This document shows, one piece after another, positions 17,107 through 26,400 of a stretch of 64,000 bases of DNA. The DNA is taken from contig JACKCN010000001.1 of NCBI GenBank assembly GCA_020634015.1, positions 913,001 through 977,000 of the forward strand, in the 5' to 3' direction. The notes under the pieces were generated by a model. The model did not search any database, was not told the DNA's origin, and saw nothing but the letters and a program-made list of their open reading frames with translations. Position numbers and translations under genes: made by a program. The first letter of the stretch is position 1. The number at the start of each line of letters is the position of its first letter. The stretch comes from Candidatus Delongbacteria bacterium. Its GTDB lineage: Bacteria > CAIWAD01.

Positions 17107-18117
17107 TCAGCGCTTCAGGGACATGGTCAGCATGAACAGGTCTTCCAGGTACTTGTTCGGGGCGTAGGCCACATCGAACTGCAGTGCACCACTGCTGGTA
17201 TCGAGCATGAAGCCCGTGCCCAGCGTCAACCCGTCCAGAGAAAGCAGGGGATATTCCAGATAGGGGTCCTTGCCCGCGTCCTGCTGGAAATCGTCCCAGG
17301 TATCACGGGTGATCCCGTTGATCTTCTTGCCGATGCGCATGAAGAAGCTCTGCTTGAAAGCGTACTCCAGGCCCAGGTTGATCTGCTCGACGTTGTCGGA
17401 GGGATGCCCGAATTCGAAGGCTCCCAGCAGGTAATTCTCGTCGGTTGGGGTGCCCATCAGATCCATGGACATGCCGAATTTGAAGAGGATCGGCAGGGGA
17501 TCTTCCTTCTCGTTGAAGAAGGTCATGTCGGGCCCGAAGTTGGCGATGATCATGGCCACCTTCAGGGACTTCCAGCCCGTGTCGTAGTAGGTGCCCACGT
17601 CGGCGGCCCAGCCATCGGAATTGAATTCCATCGCGCTCTGGTTGACGTACTTCACGGTCAGGCCGGCGCTGAACTTGTCGGTGAGACGCTTGGCCACGGT
17701 CAGACCCAGGGCGGTATTGGTCCAGTTGAAGGTCCTGCCCGTGCCTTCGGGGGCAGCGGGTGTGGTTTCGTCCATCTGGTCGGTGTACAGGTGAGTCAGG
17801 GAGATGCCCGCGCTCAGGCCCAGGTTGTCGAAGGTACGTGCGGCACCCACCCAGTCCTGACGCGTATCAACGGGCAGTTCCACATGGGTGAATCCCGCCG
17901 TCCAGTTCTCCACCAGGGTCAGCCCCGCCGGATTGAAGTACAGCGCGGACACATCGTTGGCGATGGGCAGCAGAGCATCGGCCATGCCCATGCCCCGCGC
18001 GCTCACCGGCAGCTCGAGGAAAGTGGCGGTCACCGTGCCGGCTTTCACCTGGGCGAAGGCACTCTGGGACAGGGCAAGCACCGCTGTACAAAGGGCCAGG
18101 ATCTGGGTCAGTCGCAT
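17107..18117 (-). CDS. PorV/PorQ-family outer-membrane barrel protein
   Basis: This 336-aa FadL-like beta-barrel has a signal peptide ending SAFAQ. The N-terminal segment TFLELPVSARGMGMADA followed by DVSALYFNPAGL is the signature of the PorV/PorQ (UPF0164) family. In Bacteroidota PorV shuttles type IX cargo from the translocon to the attachment complex, whereas other members are of unknown function. Barrel strands alternate through to the C-terminal FDVAYAPNKYLEDLFMLTMSLKR. It lies 20 nt after the 1043-aa gene and 13 nt before the 939-aa lipoprotein gene. Its position next to a large secreted protein suggests a dedicated partner role, which is inference. Confidence 0.82.
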   Translation of the reverse strand: MRLTQILALCTAVLALSQSAFAQVKAGTVTATFLELPVSARGMGMADALLPIANDVSALYFNPAGLTLVENWTAGFTHVELPVDTRQDWVGAARTFDNLGLSAGISLTHLYTDQMDETTPAAPEGTGRTFNWTNTALGLTVAKRLTDKFSAGLTVKYVNQSAMEFNSDGWAADVGTYYDTGWKSLKVAMIIANFGPDMTFFNEKEDPLPILFKFGMSMDLMGTPTDENYLLGAFEFGHPSDNVEQINLGLEYAFKQSFFMRIGKKINGITRDTWDDFQQDAGKDPYLEYPLLSLDGLTLGTGFMLDTSSGALQFDVAYAPNKYLEDLFMLTMSLKR

Positions 18118-18137
18118 GGAAGTCTCCGTGACACGGA

Positions 18138-21100
18138 TTATTTCAGGATGACGAACTTGCCGGTGGCAATCGATCCGTCATTTCCCGGGGTCTTGTCTTC
18201 GACGCTGAAGTAATACAGCCCGCTGGCGGCCTGCTGGAAGTTGCGGTTGTTCAGGTCCCACGCTTCCGAGAAGTCAGAATTCCAGCGGCTGTGGTCCCCT
18301 TCCACATTGTGCGGCACGATCTGCACCAGGTCTCCGGAGAGACTGAAGATGCGGATCAGGCACTGGTAGGGCAGGTTCATGAATTCGATGCGTCGGTCCT
18401 GGGCGGGCAGGTAGGCCGAGGAACCATCATCCTGGTTTTCCCAGGCGAGGCCCTGCTGGCTGTTGCCGAAGGACTGCTCGGTGGTGTAATCCTGATCGAA
18501 GCGATAGGGATTGGGCACCACGCGCACTTCGCGACTGGGCGAACCGCTGGGAGCCTGACGGATCGCGTTGCAGCTCTTGGCGGTTTCCAGCGGCTCGGTA
18601 CCGGTCTGGTAGTCACCGAAGTCATAGGCCGTGACCGCATAGAAGCGCGGATACAGGCTCTGGATGCCTTCCAGCCGATAGCGGAACTCCACATGGTAGG
18701 CATCGCCCATGTTCCACACGCGATCGCGGTTGGCATCCAGGTACATGTCGCCCGTGTACACCACGTTCTCGTTGTCGGCGTTGGTGAAGCTCAGATACCC
18801 TGCCTGATTGCGGGTCAGCTCGACCGCGCTGCCATCCAGCCAGAAAGTCGTGTCGCCGGGGGCGTCGACCCAGACCGCGATGCCTTGTTCGATCCAGGCA
18901 TCCTCATTGATGTCCATCAGGATTTCTTCGTCCGGTTCGCCTTCCACGTGCACGATGGCGCCAAAGCCACTGTTGTTGCCCACGGGCTGGCGTTCCCAGC
19001 CCCGCACGGGATCACGGAAAGGCTGTGCGCCCCAGGGTCCGGGATCGGGCAGGGTGCGCAGCGCCCCCGTGTTGTCGCGGTAGGCGTAGTTCACATTGTC
19101 GAATTCGGCCAGCAGGGTGTAGTCCGCTTCGAAGTTGGCGTTGCCCGCGTAGACACGGTAGCCTTCGAAATCCTGCACACGGCTGAAGGGATCGACGTAG
19201 GCCTCGGACATCGAATTGCGCTGCCAGCGCAGTTCAACCCACTTGTCACCGGTCACGACTTCCATGTCGGGGCAGGGCGGGGGCGGCGGTCCCTGGAAAT
19301 CGGGAATGCCATCGCCGGCATCCAGGAAGCCGTTGTTGTTGAAGTGGCCGATGTACCAGTCTTCGCGCAGACCCTGGGAGAACTTGGGGCCGGCGTTGAT
19401 CAGGAAGGAGTCCTCGACCATTTCCAGATTGCCGCGGTTGCGCAGGAATGTCCAAAGGAAATCGTCTTCGGAAACCTGTTCGCCCCAGAGCGAGGAGAAG
19501 CCTTCGTCCAGCTTGCCGTTGCCTTCCAGGCTGTCGGGCCCCTCGTAGATCGCGGGCAGGCCGCTGGGCAGGGTGACCACGCGCCCCCAGTACTTCACAG
19601 TGTCGCCGATGGCCGGGGCCCAGAGGCCGTCAAGCCCCAAGTCCTCGCCGGGCCAGCCGTCGCCCGTCTCGTAGAAGCCATCGCCGTCCAGGTCGTAGAT
19701 CGGGGTGTCGTACATCTCGTTGTCGTAGACGCGCTGCGACCAGATGGCGTTGAAGTCGAAATCGGTCCAGTCGAAGACCGTGGTGTCAATGCGTGAGGTC
19801 ACAGCGCCCTGGGGGTGGCTGCGGTCGTGCAGGTTCTGCCCGGCGATGTAGGCCACGGTCATCACGAAGGACTCGCCCGGATTCAGGCGATAGATGTTGT
19901 TGCCACCCGCATCGGTGTAGTCGAACACGCCCATCGGGCCCCAGGAAATCAGGTAGCGCGTGTCATCGCCGTTGGGATTCACGCCGCCGCCCACCACATC
20001 GAACTCGCGGTAGAGCAGCGTGTCCCCGGTGACCGGATCCAGCTCCACCTGAGCTGGGGGCCTCTGGCCCACGACACAGGCCGGCATGCTGGGATCGAAC
20101 TCGCCGTTGGACATGACCTGATACTTGTGGATGTCGGCCTCGGGCGTGCCCAGGATCAGACTCCAGCTCATGTCGTCGCCACGGGCGTCGGGATGGTCCT
20201 GCCACCAGGTCCAGGCGGGGCCGTAATCCTGGTCGGGCGAGGCGTTGGAGTTCCACCAGTTGAAGGTGGTCTGCAGCTGGGGGTTGGGCGCGCGCAGGAT
20301 GCGGGTGCCGGTCACGTCGGGACAGGTGAAGTTGGTGCCGCTGGTCTCGCTGGCCGGGCGCCCGTCGTTGTCGGCGATGTAGGCCGTGTTGATCAGGATG
20401 TGCTGATTGGACACGGTGTCGATGGCCGTGCGCCGGAAACCGCAGAAGTCATCGGAAGCGCGCCCCTGTCCGGCTTCGTCGCCGTGCCCCACATCGGCGT
20501 CGACATACAGGCCGATGTAGAGGTTCTTGAGGAACTTCGAACCGATGTTGGAGATCTTGTAGTCAATGACGATGAAGTCCTGGGCGTAGCTGTAGCTCCA
20601 GGCATGGGACTCCATCTCGACCTTGACGCCCAGCGGCACATGGTTGTTGTCCTGGGGGTCCCAGACCTGGCCGTTGGGCAGAAGGCCGAGATCGTCGATG
20701 GTGTCGGTGTAGGCCGAATAGAAGTCCTGCTCGGACACGGCCAGCGAGTCGTAGATGTTGCGGTCCAGGTAGTCCAGCGCGTTCAGGCGGGTGGTGCGCT
20801 CGCGAATCTTGAACTCCTCGCCGCAACCGGGCCAGAGTTCGTTCACGTCGCGGTCCCAGCCCTCGGAGCCGAAGGAGACACGCGGGGTCTCGATGCCGGA
20901 ATCGTCCACGATCAGCGCGCCGACCCACACCGAGCCCTGGTAGAGGTACTCGACCCCGCTGCCGCCGGGATACTCGCACTGGGGCGCCTGCTCGCCGGTG
21001 ACCGGATCGTCGTCGCCCGTTGCGTCGCCGTGACCGAAGGTGCCGTCGTTCTTGAAGGTCATCCACATCTTGCCCACGCGGTGCACGCGCAGGTCCAGCG

Positions 21101-21269
21101 TGGGGCGCTCGCAGTCGGCGCTGACATTGCGTGAGACGGGCTCGTCCTTGCGGATCACGGGCTCGTAGCGGCTGTCGTCCTCCTTGGCCTGCAGCGTGAC
21201 AGCCAGCAGGCCAGCGGTGGCCAGCACCAGACCCATGCGGAGAGTGTGGAAGGTGTGATGGGTTTTCAT
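18138..21269 (-). CDS. Large secreted FCB-type surface protein with C-terminal sorting-like domain
   Basis: This is a 1043-aa exported protein with a signal peptide ending LLAVTLQA. The N-terminal module (HRVGKMWMTFKNDGTFG, EYPGGSGVEYLYQGSVWVG) is a recurrent start of large FCB secreted proteins that lack an assigned function. A fibronectin-like region (GDKWVELRWQRNS, FEGYRVYAG) precedes the C-terminal end with VVPNPYRFDQ, RIFSLSGDLVQIV, ASGLYYFSVED and GKFVILK. That is a type IX/FlgD-like sorting domain of the 'VVPNPY' variety. The start ATG lies 8 nt after the upstream beta-helix gene stop. It is probably the main exported cargo of this operon; the function is unknown. Confidence 0.8.
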   Translation of the reverse strand: MKTHHTFHTLRMGLVLATAGLLAVTLQAKEDDSRYEPVIRKDEPVSRNVSADCERPTLDLRVHRVGKMWMTFKNDGTFGHGDATGDDDPVTGEQAPQCEYPGGSGVEYLYQGSVWVGALIVDDSGIETPRVSFGSEGWDRDVNELWPGCGEEFKIRERTTRLNALDYLDRNIYDSLAVSEQDFYSAYTDTIDDLGLLPNGQVWDPQDNNHVPLGVKVEMESHAWSYSYAQDFIVIDYKISNIGSKFLKNLYIGLYVDADVGHGDEAGQGRASDDFCGFRRTAIDTVSNQHILINTAYIADNDGRPASETSGTNFTCPDVTGTRILRAPNPQLQTTFNWWNSNASPDQDYGPAWTWWQDHPDARGDDMSWSLILGTPEADIHKYQVMSNGEFDPSMPACVVGQRPPAQVELDPVTGDTLLYREFDVVGGGVNPNGDDTRYLISWGPMGVFDYTDAGGNNIYRLNPGESFVMTVAYIAGQNLHDRSHPQGAVTSRIDTTVFDWTDFDFNAIWSQRVYDNEMYDTPIYDLDGDGFYETGDGWPGEDLGLDGLWAPAIGDTVKYWGRVVTLPSGLPAIYEGPDSLEGNGKLDEGFSSLWGEQVSEDDFLWTFLRNRGNLEMVEDSFLINAGPKFSQGLREDWYIGHFNNNGFLDAGDGIPDFQGPPPPPCPDMEVVTGDKWVELRWQRNSMSEAYVDPFSRVQDFEGYRVYAGNANFEADYTLLAEFDNVNYAYRDNTGALRTLPDPGPWGAQPFRDPVRGWERQPVGNNSGFGAIVHVEGEPDEEILMDINEDAWIEQGIAVWVDAPGDTTFWLDGSAVELTRNQAGYLSFTNADNENVVYTGDMYLDANRDRVWNMGDAYHVEFRYRLEGIQSLYPRFYAVTAYDFGDYQTGTEPLETAKSCNAIRQAPSGSPSREVRVVPNPYRFDQDYTTEQSFGNSQQGLAWENQDDGSSAYLPAQDRRIEFMNLPYQCLIRIFSLSGDLVQIVPHNVEGDHSRWNSDFSEAWDLNNRNFQQAASGLYYFSVEDKTPGNDGSIATGKFVILK

Positions 21270-21277
21270 GGTCTCTT

Positions 21278-23395
21278 CTAGTTCTCCCCGGGATTCCAGC
21301 CGACCGACACCACACTGCCTCCGCAGTCGATGGTGCCACTGGCCGGCAGCCAGTTGCTGCCCTGCAGCTGGGGATCCTGGTTTTCGAGGTTGCAGGCGCC
21401 CACGTCCCAGTTGGAGGGGAAACTCTCATCGGCGGCACCGTTGTCGTGGAACCAGTTCTGATCGATCACAGGGTTGTTGGTATCGAAGCTGGCACCGATC
21501 TGGTTGCCCACGATGCCGGTGGCGGTGCTGCTGAGGCTGTAGTCATTGCCCACGACCATATTGTAACGGATCACGGGATTGGACTGGCTTTCCACCTTGA
21601 TGCCGCCATACCCGTTGAACAGGATGGTGTTCTGCAGGATGCTGGCGTTGGGAGTGGCCTGAACCTTGATGCCGTAGACATCGCAGTTCATGATCAGGTT
21701 GTTCTCGATCAGGGCCATCTGAGGAGTGTTGTAGATGAACACCCCGTAGAACCGACAGCCATCCAGACGATTGCCCGTGAAGGAGGCGCTGGCGCCATTG
21801 CCGGCGAACAGAGCCGAGAGACCATTGTTGGTGAAAGTGCAGTTCTCGACGGTGGCATGACTGCCGGGGCCGTGGGCCGCCACCGAGTAGTAGGTGGTGT
21901 GATCGAAATCGCAGCCGCTGACAGTCAGATCGATGTCGGCATCGAATCGGTAGAGCGTCGGGCTGCCTTCGATGTAATAGCTCTCCGTATCACGCAGTTC
22001 GATGATGCCGCCATTCTGGATGTAGTTCTGACCCGAGAATCCGGACTCGCTGCCACGGGCGAAACTGCTGTTGCTGATGGTGGCGGTGATCTGCTGGGTC
22101 GTGCCCGCCAGACTCAGGTCGTCGGTACGTGGTTTGATCAGCAAGCTGCGCCAGTCGGACAAAGAGGTTCCGGGCGTCACGGTCCAGTCGGACTCGGGGG
22201 CCAGGTCGAAGGTGGCACCGTCGATGTTGAGGTTGCCGTTGAACTCCAGGCCGTAGAAGCCGGCGAATTCCAGCCGGGCTCCCGGCGAAATGGTCACGTC
22301 CTCGGAACTGAACGCATCGCAGGTGACACGCCAGGTACCGGTGAGGGTGGAATTCTTGATCTGCTTGCGCAGTTCGTTGGCCGAGGCCTGATAGAGCACG
22401 GGCCCCACATCGGACCGCTTGGCGGAAGTCACGTCATACCCGGCCTCGATGCAGGGGCTGCAGGAGTTGAAACTCTGGAAGTCGGCGTTCAGTTCGTCGA
22501 AGAGCGCGTCATCCATGCAATTGCCCAGCACGTCCACCTTGTCGCGGTTCTCATTGCGGTAGGTGTTCTCGCCAAGCACGAAGCGGTTGTCAAGCACCAC
22601 CAGGGTGTCAATGGTGTTGAGCGTGTCGGCCACATACACGCTGTCGTAGATCGTCACGCCCCACTGCAGCTCGCCCATTTCCACCGGAAAGCGGAAGGCC
22701 AGCGAGGAATTGCGTGACACGTTGTTGCGCGCGAAGAGACTGTCGCCCTGCCAGTCCAGCAACTGGGTCGTGCCCACGTGGGTGGTGTCGAACACCACAC
22801 CGGAGCCATCGTTCTCGTGCACGATGTTGGAGCGGAAGCGCGGCAGGGCGCCATGCATGAAGCTGATGCCGTTGTACTGGTTCAGGTAGATCATGCAGTG
22901 CTCGATCGTCGGACTGCTGTCGTCCACCACGATCGCGGCATTCTTGTAGGGGTCGGAGTTGTTGAACTTGGCGCCATAGGCCACGATGGCGAACTTCAGC
23001 TCGCTGGCATCACTGCCCGGCATGAAGACCAGGCTCTGCCAGAGTCCATAATCCTCCTTGAGGATCACGGGATAGAACTTGATCGGGCTGGCGTTGGTGC
23101 CAATGGCCGTCAGGGTGCCCTCGACATACATGGAACTGTTGCGCTCGAAGAGCACTTCCACGCCCGGCTGGATCACCAGGGTCTGCCCGGCGGCCACAGC
23201 CACGGAGCTGGACACATAGTAGGGCGAGTTGGCAAGCGTCCAGGTGCCGGACACGAGACTGTCCACCACTTCGGTGCGCCAGGTTCGGAAGGTCTCGGTC
23301 ACCGTACGATCGTACTGGTTGCCGTTGTTGTCGTCGCAACCCAGGCCCGCAATCAAAATCAGCAGGCCGAGCAGCCACGGTGTGTATCGCTTCAT
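21278..23395 (-). CDS. Right-handed parallel beta-helix lipoprotein
   Basis: This 705-aa lipoprotein has lipobox LIAGLGC (Cys20). The start of the helix shows the usual SGTWTLANSPYYVSSSVAVA, then QTLVIQPGVEVLFE and GTLTAIGTNASPIKF. Pectate-lyase-like coils follow: IEHCMIYLNQYNGISF, VENCTFTNNGLSALFAGN, LIENNLIMNCDVYGIKV, ILQNTILFNGYGGIKV, IRYNMVVGNDYS. Such helices bind or cleave polysaccharides, but no catalytic residues can be assigned here, and in FCB genomes many are non-enzymatic surface proteins. It is the second gene of the operon, 11 nt after the TonB receptor. The placement of a receptor followed by a lipoprotein recalls SusC-SusD pairs, without SusD similarity. Confidence 0.8.
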   Translation of the reverse strand: MKRYTPWLLGLLILIAGLGCDDNNGNQYDRTVTETFRTWRTEVVDSLVSGTWTLANSPYYVSSSVAVAAGQTLVIQPGVEVLFERNSSMYVEGTLTAIGTNASPIKFYPVILKEDYGLWQSLVFMPGSDASELKFAIVAYGAKFNNSDPYKNAAIVVDDSSPTIEHCMIYLNQYNGISFMHGALPRFRSNIVHENDGSGVVFDTTHVGTTQLLDWQGDSLFARNNVSRNSSLAFRFPVEMGELQWGVTIYDSVYVADTLNTIDTLVVLDNRFVLGENTYRNENRDKVDVLGNCMDDALFDELNADFQSFNSCSPCIEAGYDVTSAKRSDVGPVLYQASANELRKQIKNSTLTGTWRVTCDAFSSEDVTISPGARLEFAGFYGLEFNGNLNIDGATFDLAPESDWTVTPGTSLSDWRSLLIKPRTDDLSLAGTTQQITATISNSSFARGSESGFSGQNYIQNGGIIELRDTESYYIEGSPTLYRFDADIDLTVSGCDFDHTTYYSVAAHGPGSHATVENCTFTNNGLSALFAGNGASASFTGNRLDGCRFYGVFIYNTPQMALIENNLIMNCDVYGIKVQATPNASILQNTILFNGYGGIKVESQSNPVIRYNMVVGNDYSLSSTATGIVGNQIGASFDTNNPVIDQNWFHDNGAADESFPSNWDVGACNLENQDPQLQGSNWLPASGTIDCGGSVVSVGWNPGEN

Positions 23396-23406
23396 CGGTG
23401 CTCCAG

Positions 23407-26400
23407 CTAGAATTTGTAACCGAACCGCAGCAGGATATTCCGACCGGGCCCGATGTTTCGCGGGTTGTTGTCGTACTCGTACTTGCCGGGGTAATACAGC
23501 ACGAAGTCCGGATTCTTGGCGTGCATCGCCTGGTAGTAATTGCCCGTTTCCGCATAGTAGTTGCGCACGTTGCGGTGGTTGAAGAGGTTGGTGACTTCAA
23601 TGCCCGTAACCAGGTTGTGGCTGCTGGTCTTGAAGCGCCAGTACTTCTCGAACTTGATGCGCGTCTCCTCGGTGAAGGGCATGCGACGCGAATTGCGGGC
23701 GATCAGGGCCACGTGCTCCACATCCTCAAGGTAGATCGAGGGGGTGTAGGGGCGACCGGTGGCGAAACTGCTGCTCATGCTGAACAGCCAGTCGTCGGGC
23801 AGCCTGAAGCCAAAGAGGCTGGCATTCTCGCCCTGACCGAAGTAGAGGCTGTAATAAGCATTCAGGCTGTGGGTCTGGTCCCAGTCAAGGGGGCGCTCGT
23901 CGCGATTCACCGGATTGCCATTGAGACGATCCTCGGAGGCGGCGCGGGAACTGGAGGCTTTGCCGTAGGCAAAACTGAGCTCGTAGTTGAAACTGACCGA
24001 GTAGTTGCGTTCGGCCTTCTCGACGCTGATGTTGGCACCGCGCACGCGGCCGTAGTCGCCGTTGGTCCACTGGTCAATCGTATACCCCGGGGCCAGCTCG
24101 ATGACCGTGGAGGTGATCTGGTCGAAAATGTCGCGGTAGTAACCCTGCAGGTTCACGGTGGTGCCAATCTCGGCCCAGCGTGCTTCCACGCCGAACTGGT
24201 ACTCGACCGTCTTCTCATACTTGAGGTTGGGGTTGCCCACCAGGGTGTTGTTGGCCCGTGAGCCGGTCGTGGACTGGTAGTAGTAGGTGTACTGGGGCGC
24301 CTGATAGAAGTGGCCGTAGTTGAAGTACAGCTTGGCGCTTTCGGTGATCGGGTGGCTGATGCCCAGGCGCGGGCTCAGGCGGCTGGTGCCACGCTGGGCG
24401 TGCACGGCTCCGGGATCACCGGCGTTGGCCGCTTCGTCGGATTCGTTGACCACGGATTTCTCATGCAGCAGGAAGTCCCAGCGCATGCCCACCAGTACGT
24501 TCATGCCCTCGAAGTTCATCTGGTCACGGAAGAACAGCGCGCCTTCGGTGGGCTGGCGGTCGTAGAAGTCGCGGAAGTTTCCGCGTTCCGGATAGGGGCT
24601 GCCGATCGGCAGTGGCGAAGACCCATCGTAGAGCTTGTTGGGGCTTTCGATCGAGTTCATCTGCAGATCACGCGCCATGATCTGGGCTCCGCCCAGCACG
24701 TCGTGATACTTGTTGATCTGCCACTGGTACTCGGTTTCCAGCGACAGGGTGGTGGAGCTGCGCTCCTGCCAGATCGCCTGGCCGTCGAAATTGTTGGGGT
24801 TCAGGAAGAAGTCGTAGTAGGCTTCGAAGTTGTACTGGTACCCCCAGGGCGAATCCGGGCCGCCGCCCCAGTTGTTGCCGTCCTGCACGCCGTTGGAGTT
24901 GTAGTCCACGAAGGGCTCCCACTCATCCCAGTCCAGGTTGGGCGGGTCAAAGGTCGCGCCGATGCTCAGCGGGTCGTCGCCACGGTTCTGCCAGGTGGCA
25001 CCGGTCTTGTTGGCGCTGTAGATGCTCACGCCATCGTTGTACCAGTCGCTGCCGTTGTCCTCGCCATTGTAGCTGTAGACGACCGGCATGCTGACATCGA
25101 TCACGGTCTCGCGGAAATGCTCATTGGTGATCAACTCGCCGGGGGTGTGGCCCACCGTGCGCACGTCGCTTTCGCCGTGATACTGCTGGAAAGGATCCAC
25201 CACGAAATCGGCGAAGCGGGTGAACAGCTCGAATTCGTCAAAGGTATTGTTGGGGCCATCGTAGATGCCGTTGAGGGTGGGCTGGGGCTGCTGATTGCGG
25301 CGTCCGCCGGCGATCCAGGTCGCGTAGGCGCCGTAGGTGCTGGGCAGGTCGAACCAGACTTCGCCCGCATCCCAGATGCCGTTGTAGACGCCCGTGATCG
25401 GGTCGGCCTCGTCAATGAAGGGCTCGCCCGTGTCCCAGAAGAAGTCGCCGTCGAGGTAGGGCTCGCCCAGATCCTCGTTGGTTTCACGCACGTCGCGGAA
25501 ATTCATCCGGCCGTCGGCGTTGATGTCGTCGTAGCCTTCGGCCATGTCGAAACGGCCGTTGCCGTTCTCATCGGTGTAGTCTTCGCCCGGATCCCAGACG
25601 CCGTTTCCGTTGGCATCCACGAAGTCTTCGCTCCAGCCGTTCCAGATTCCGTCGCCGTTGACATCCTGGAAACGTTCGCCGTCCCAGATGCCATTGTGGT
25701 TGGTGTCCTGCTCGGTGGTCTGGGGCTCGGCATCGTCCCAGCGACCGTTGTGGTTCAGGTCATCGTAGATGTCCCACGGATCGAACCAGGGATTGTCCTC
25801 GCCGTTGACCGGGTTGGGAATATTGGTCCAGGGCTCGGCCGTGTCGTACTGGCCATTGCCGTTGAGATCCACCCAGTCTTCTCCGCGGTCCCAGCGGCCA
25901 TTGCGGTTCAGATCCTCGTAGCCTTCGCTGTAGATCGGGTTGCCGTGGGAGTCGTACACATAGCCGTCGTACTGACCGTTGTTGTTGGCATCCACATAAC
26001 CGTCGAAGTAGCCGTTGTCGTCGTTGTCCTGGTAGCCGTTGCCCAGGAAGGCGCTCTTGTCGTCTTCGTTGGCCTGCTCCTGAGCCGGCAGCTCAAGCAC
26101 GAACTGGTCGGGCGTGCGACCTCCGGGGGAGATCAGGGTCTTGGTGTTGGAGCGGTAGGCGCGCACCTCGAAGGTGGCGTTCTTGCTGGGAATGGGCGCC
26201 GTGTAGGTCAGCGAGATGTTGCTGCGGTTGTTCTCGGCGCGCGGACGATCCCGCTCGTTGTAGAGATAGGGATAGCCGTAGTTGCCGGACACGGGGCCTT
26301 CGCCTTCGGGGTAGAGGTCCCAGCGGCGATAGAAGCGCTCGCCGTAGATCTTGAGGCGATGGGTGTCGGTCACCGGAATGGAAATGTTCAGCGAGGCGCT

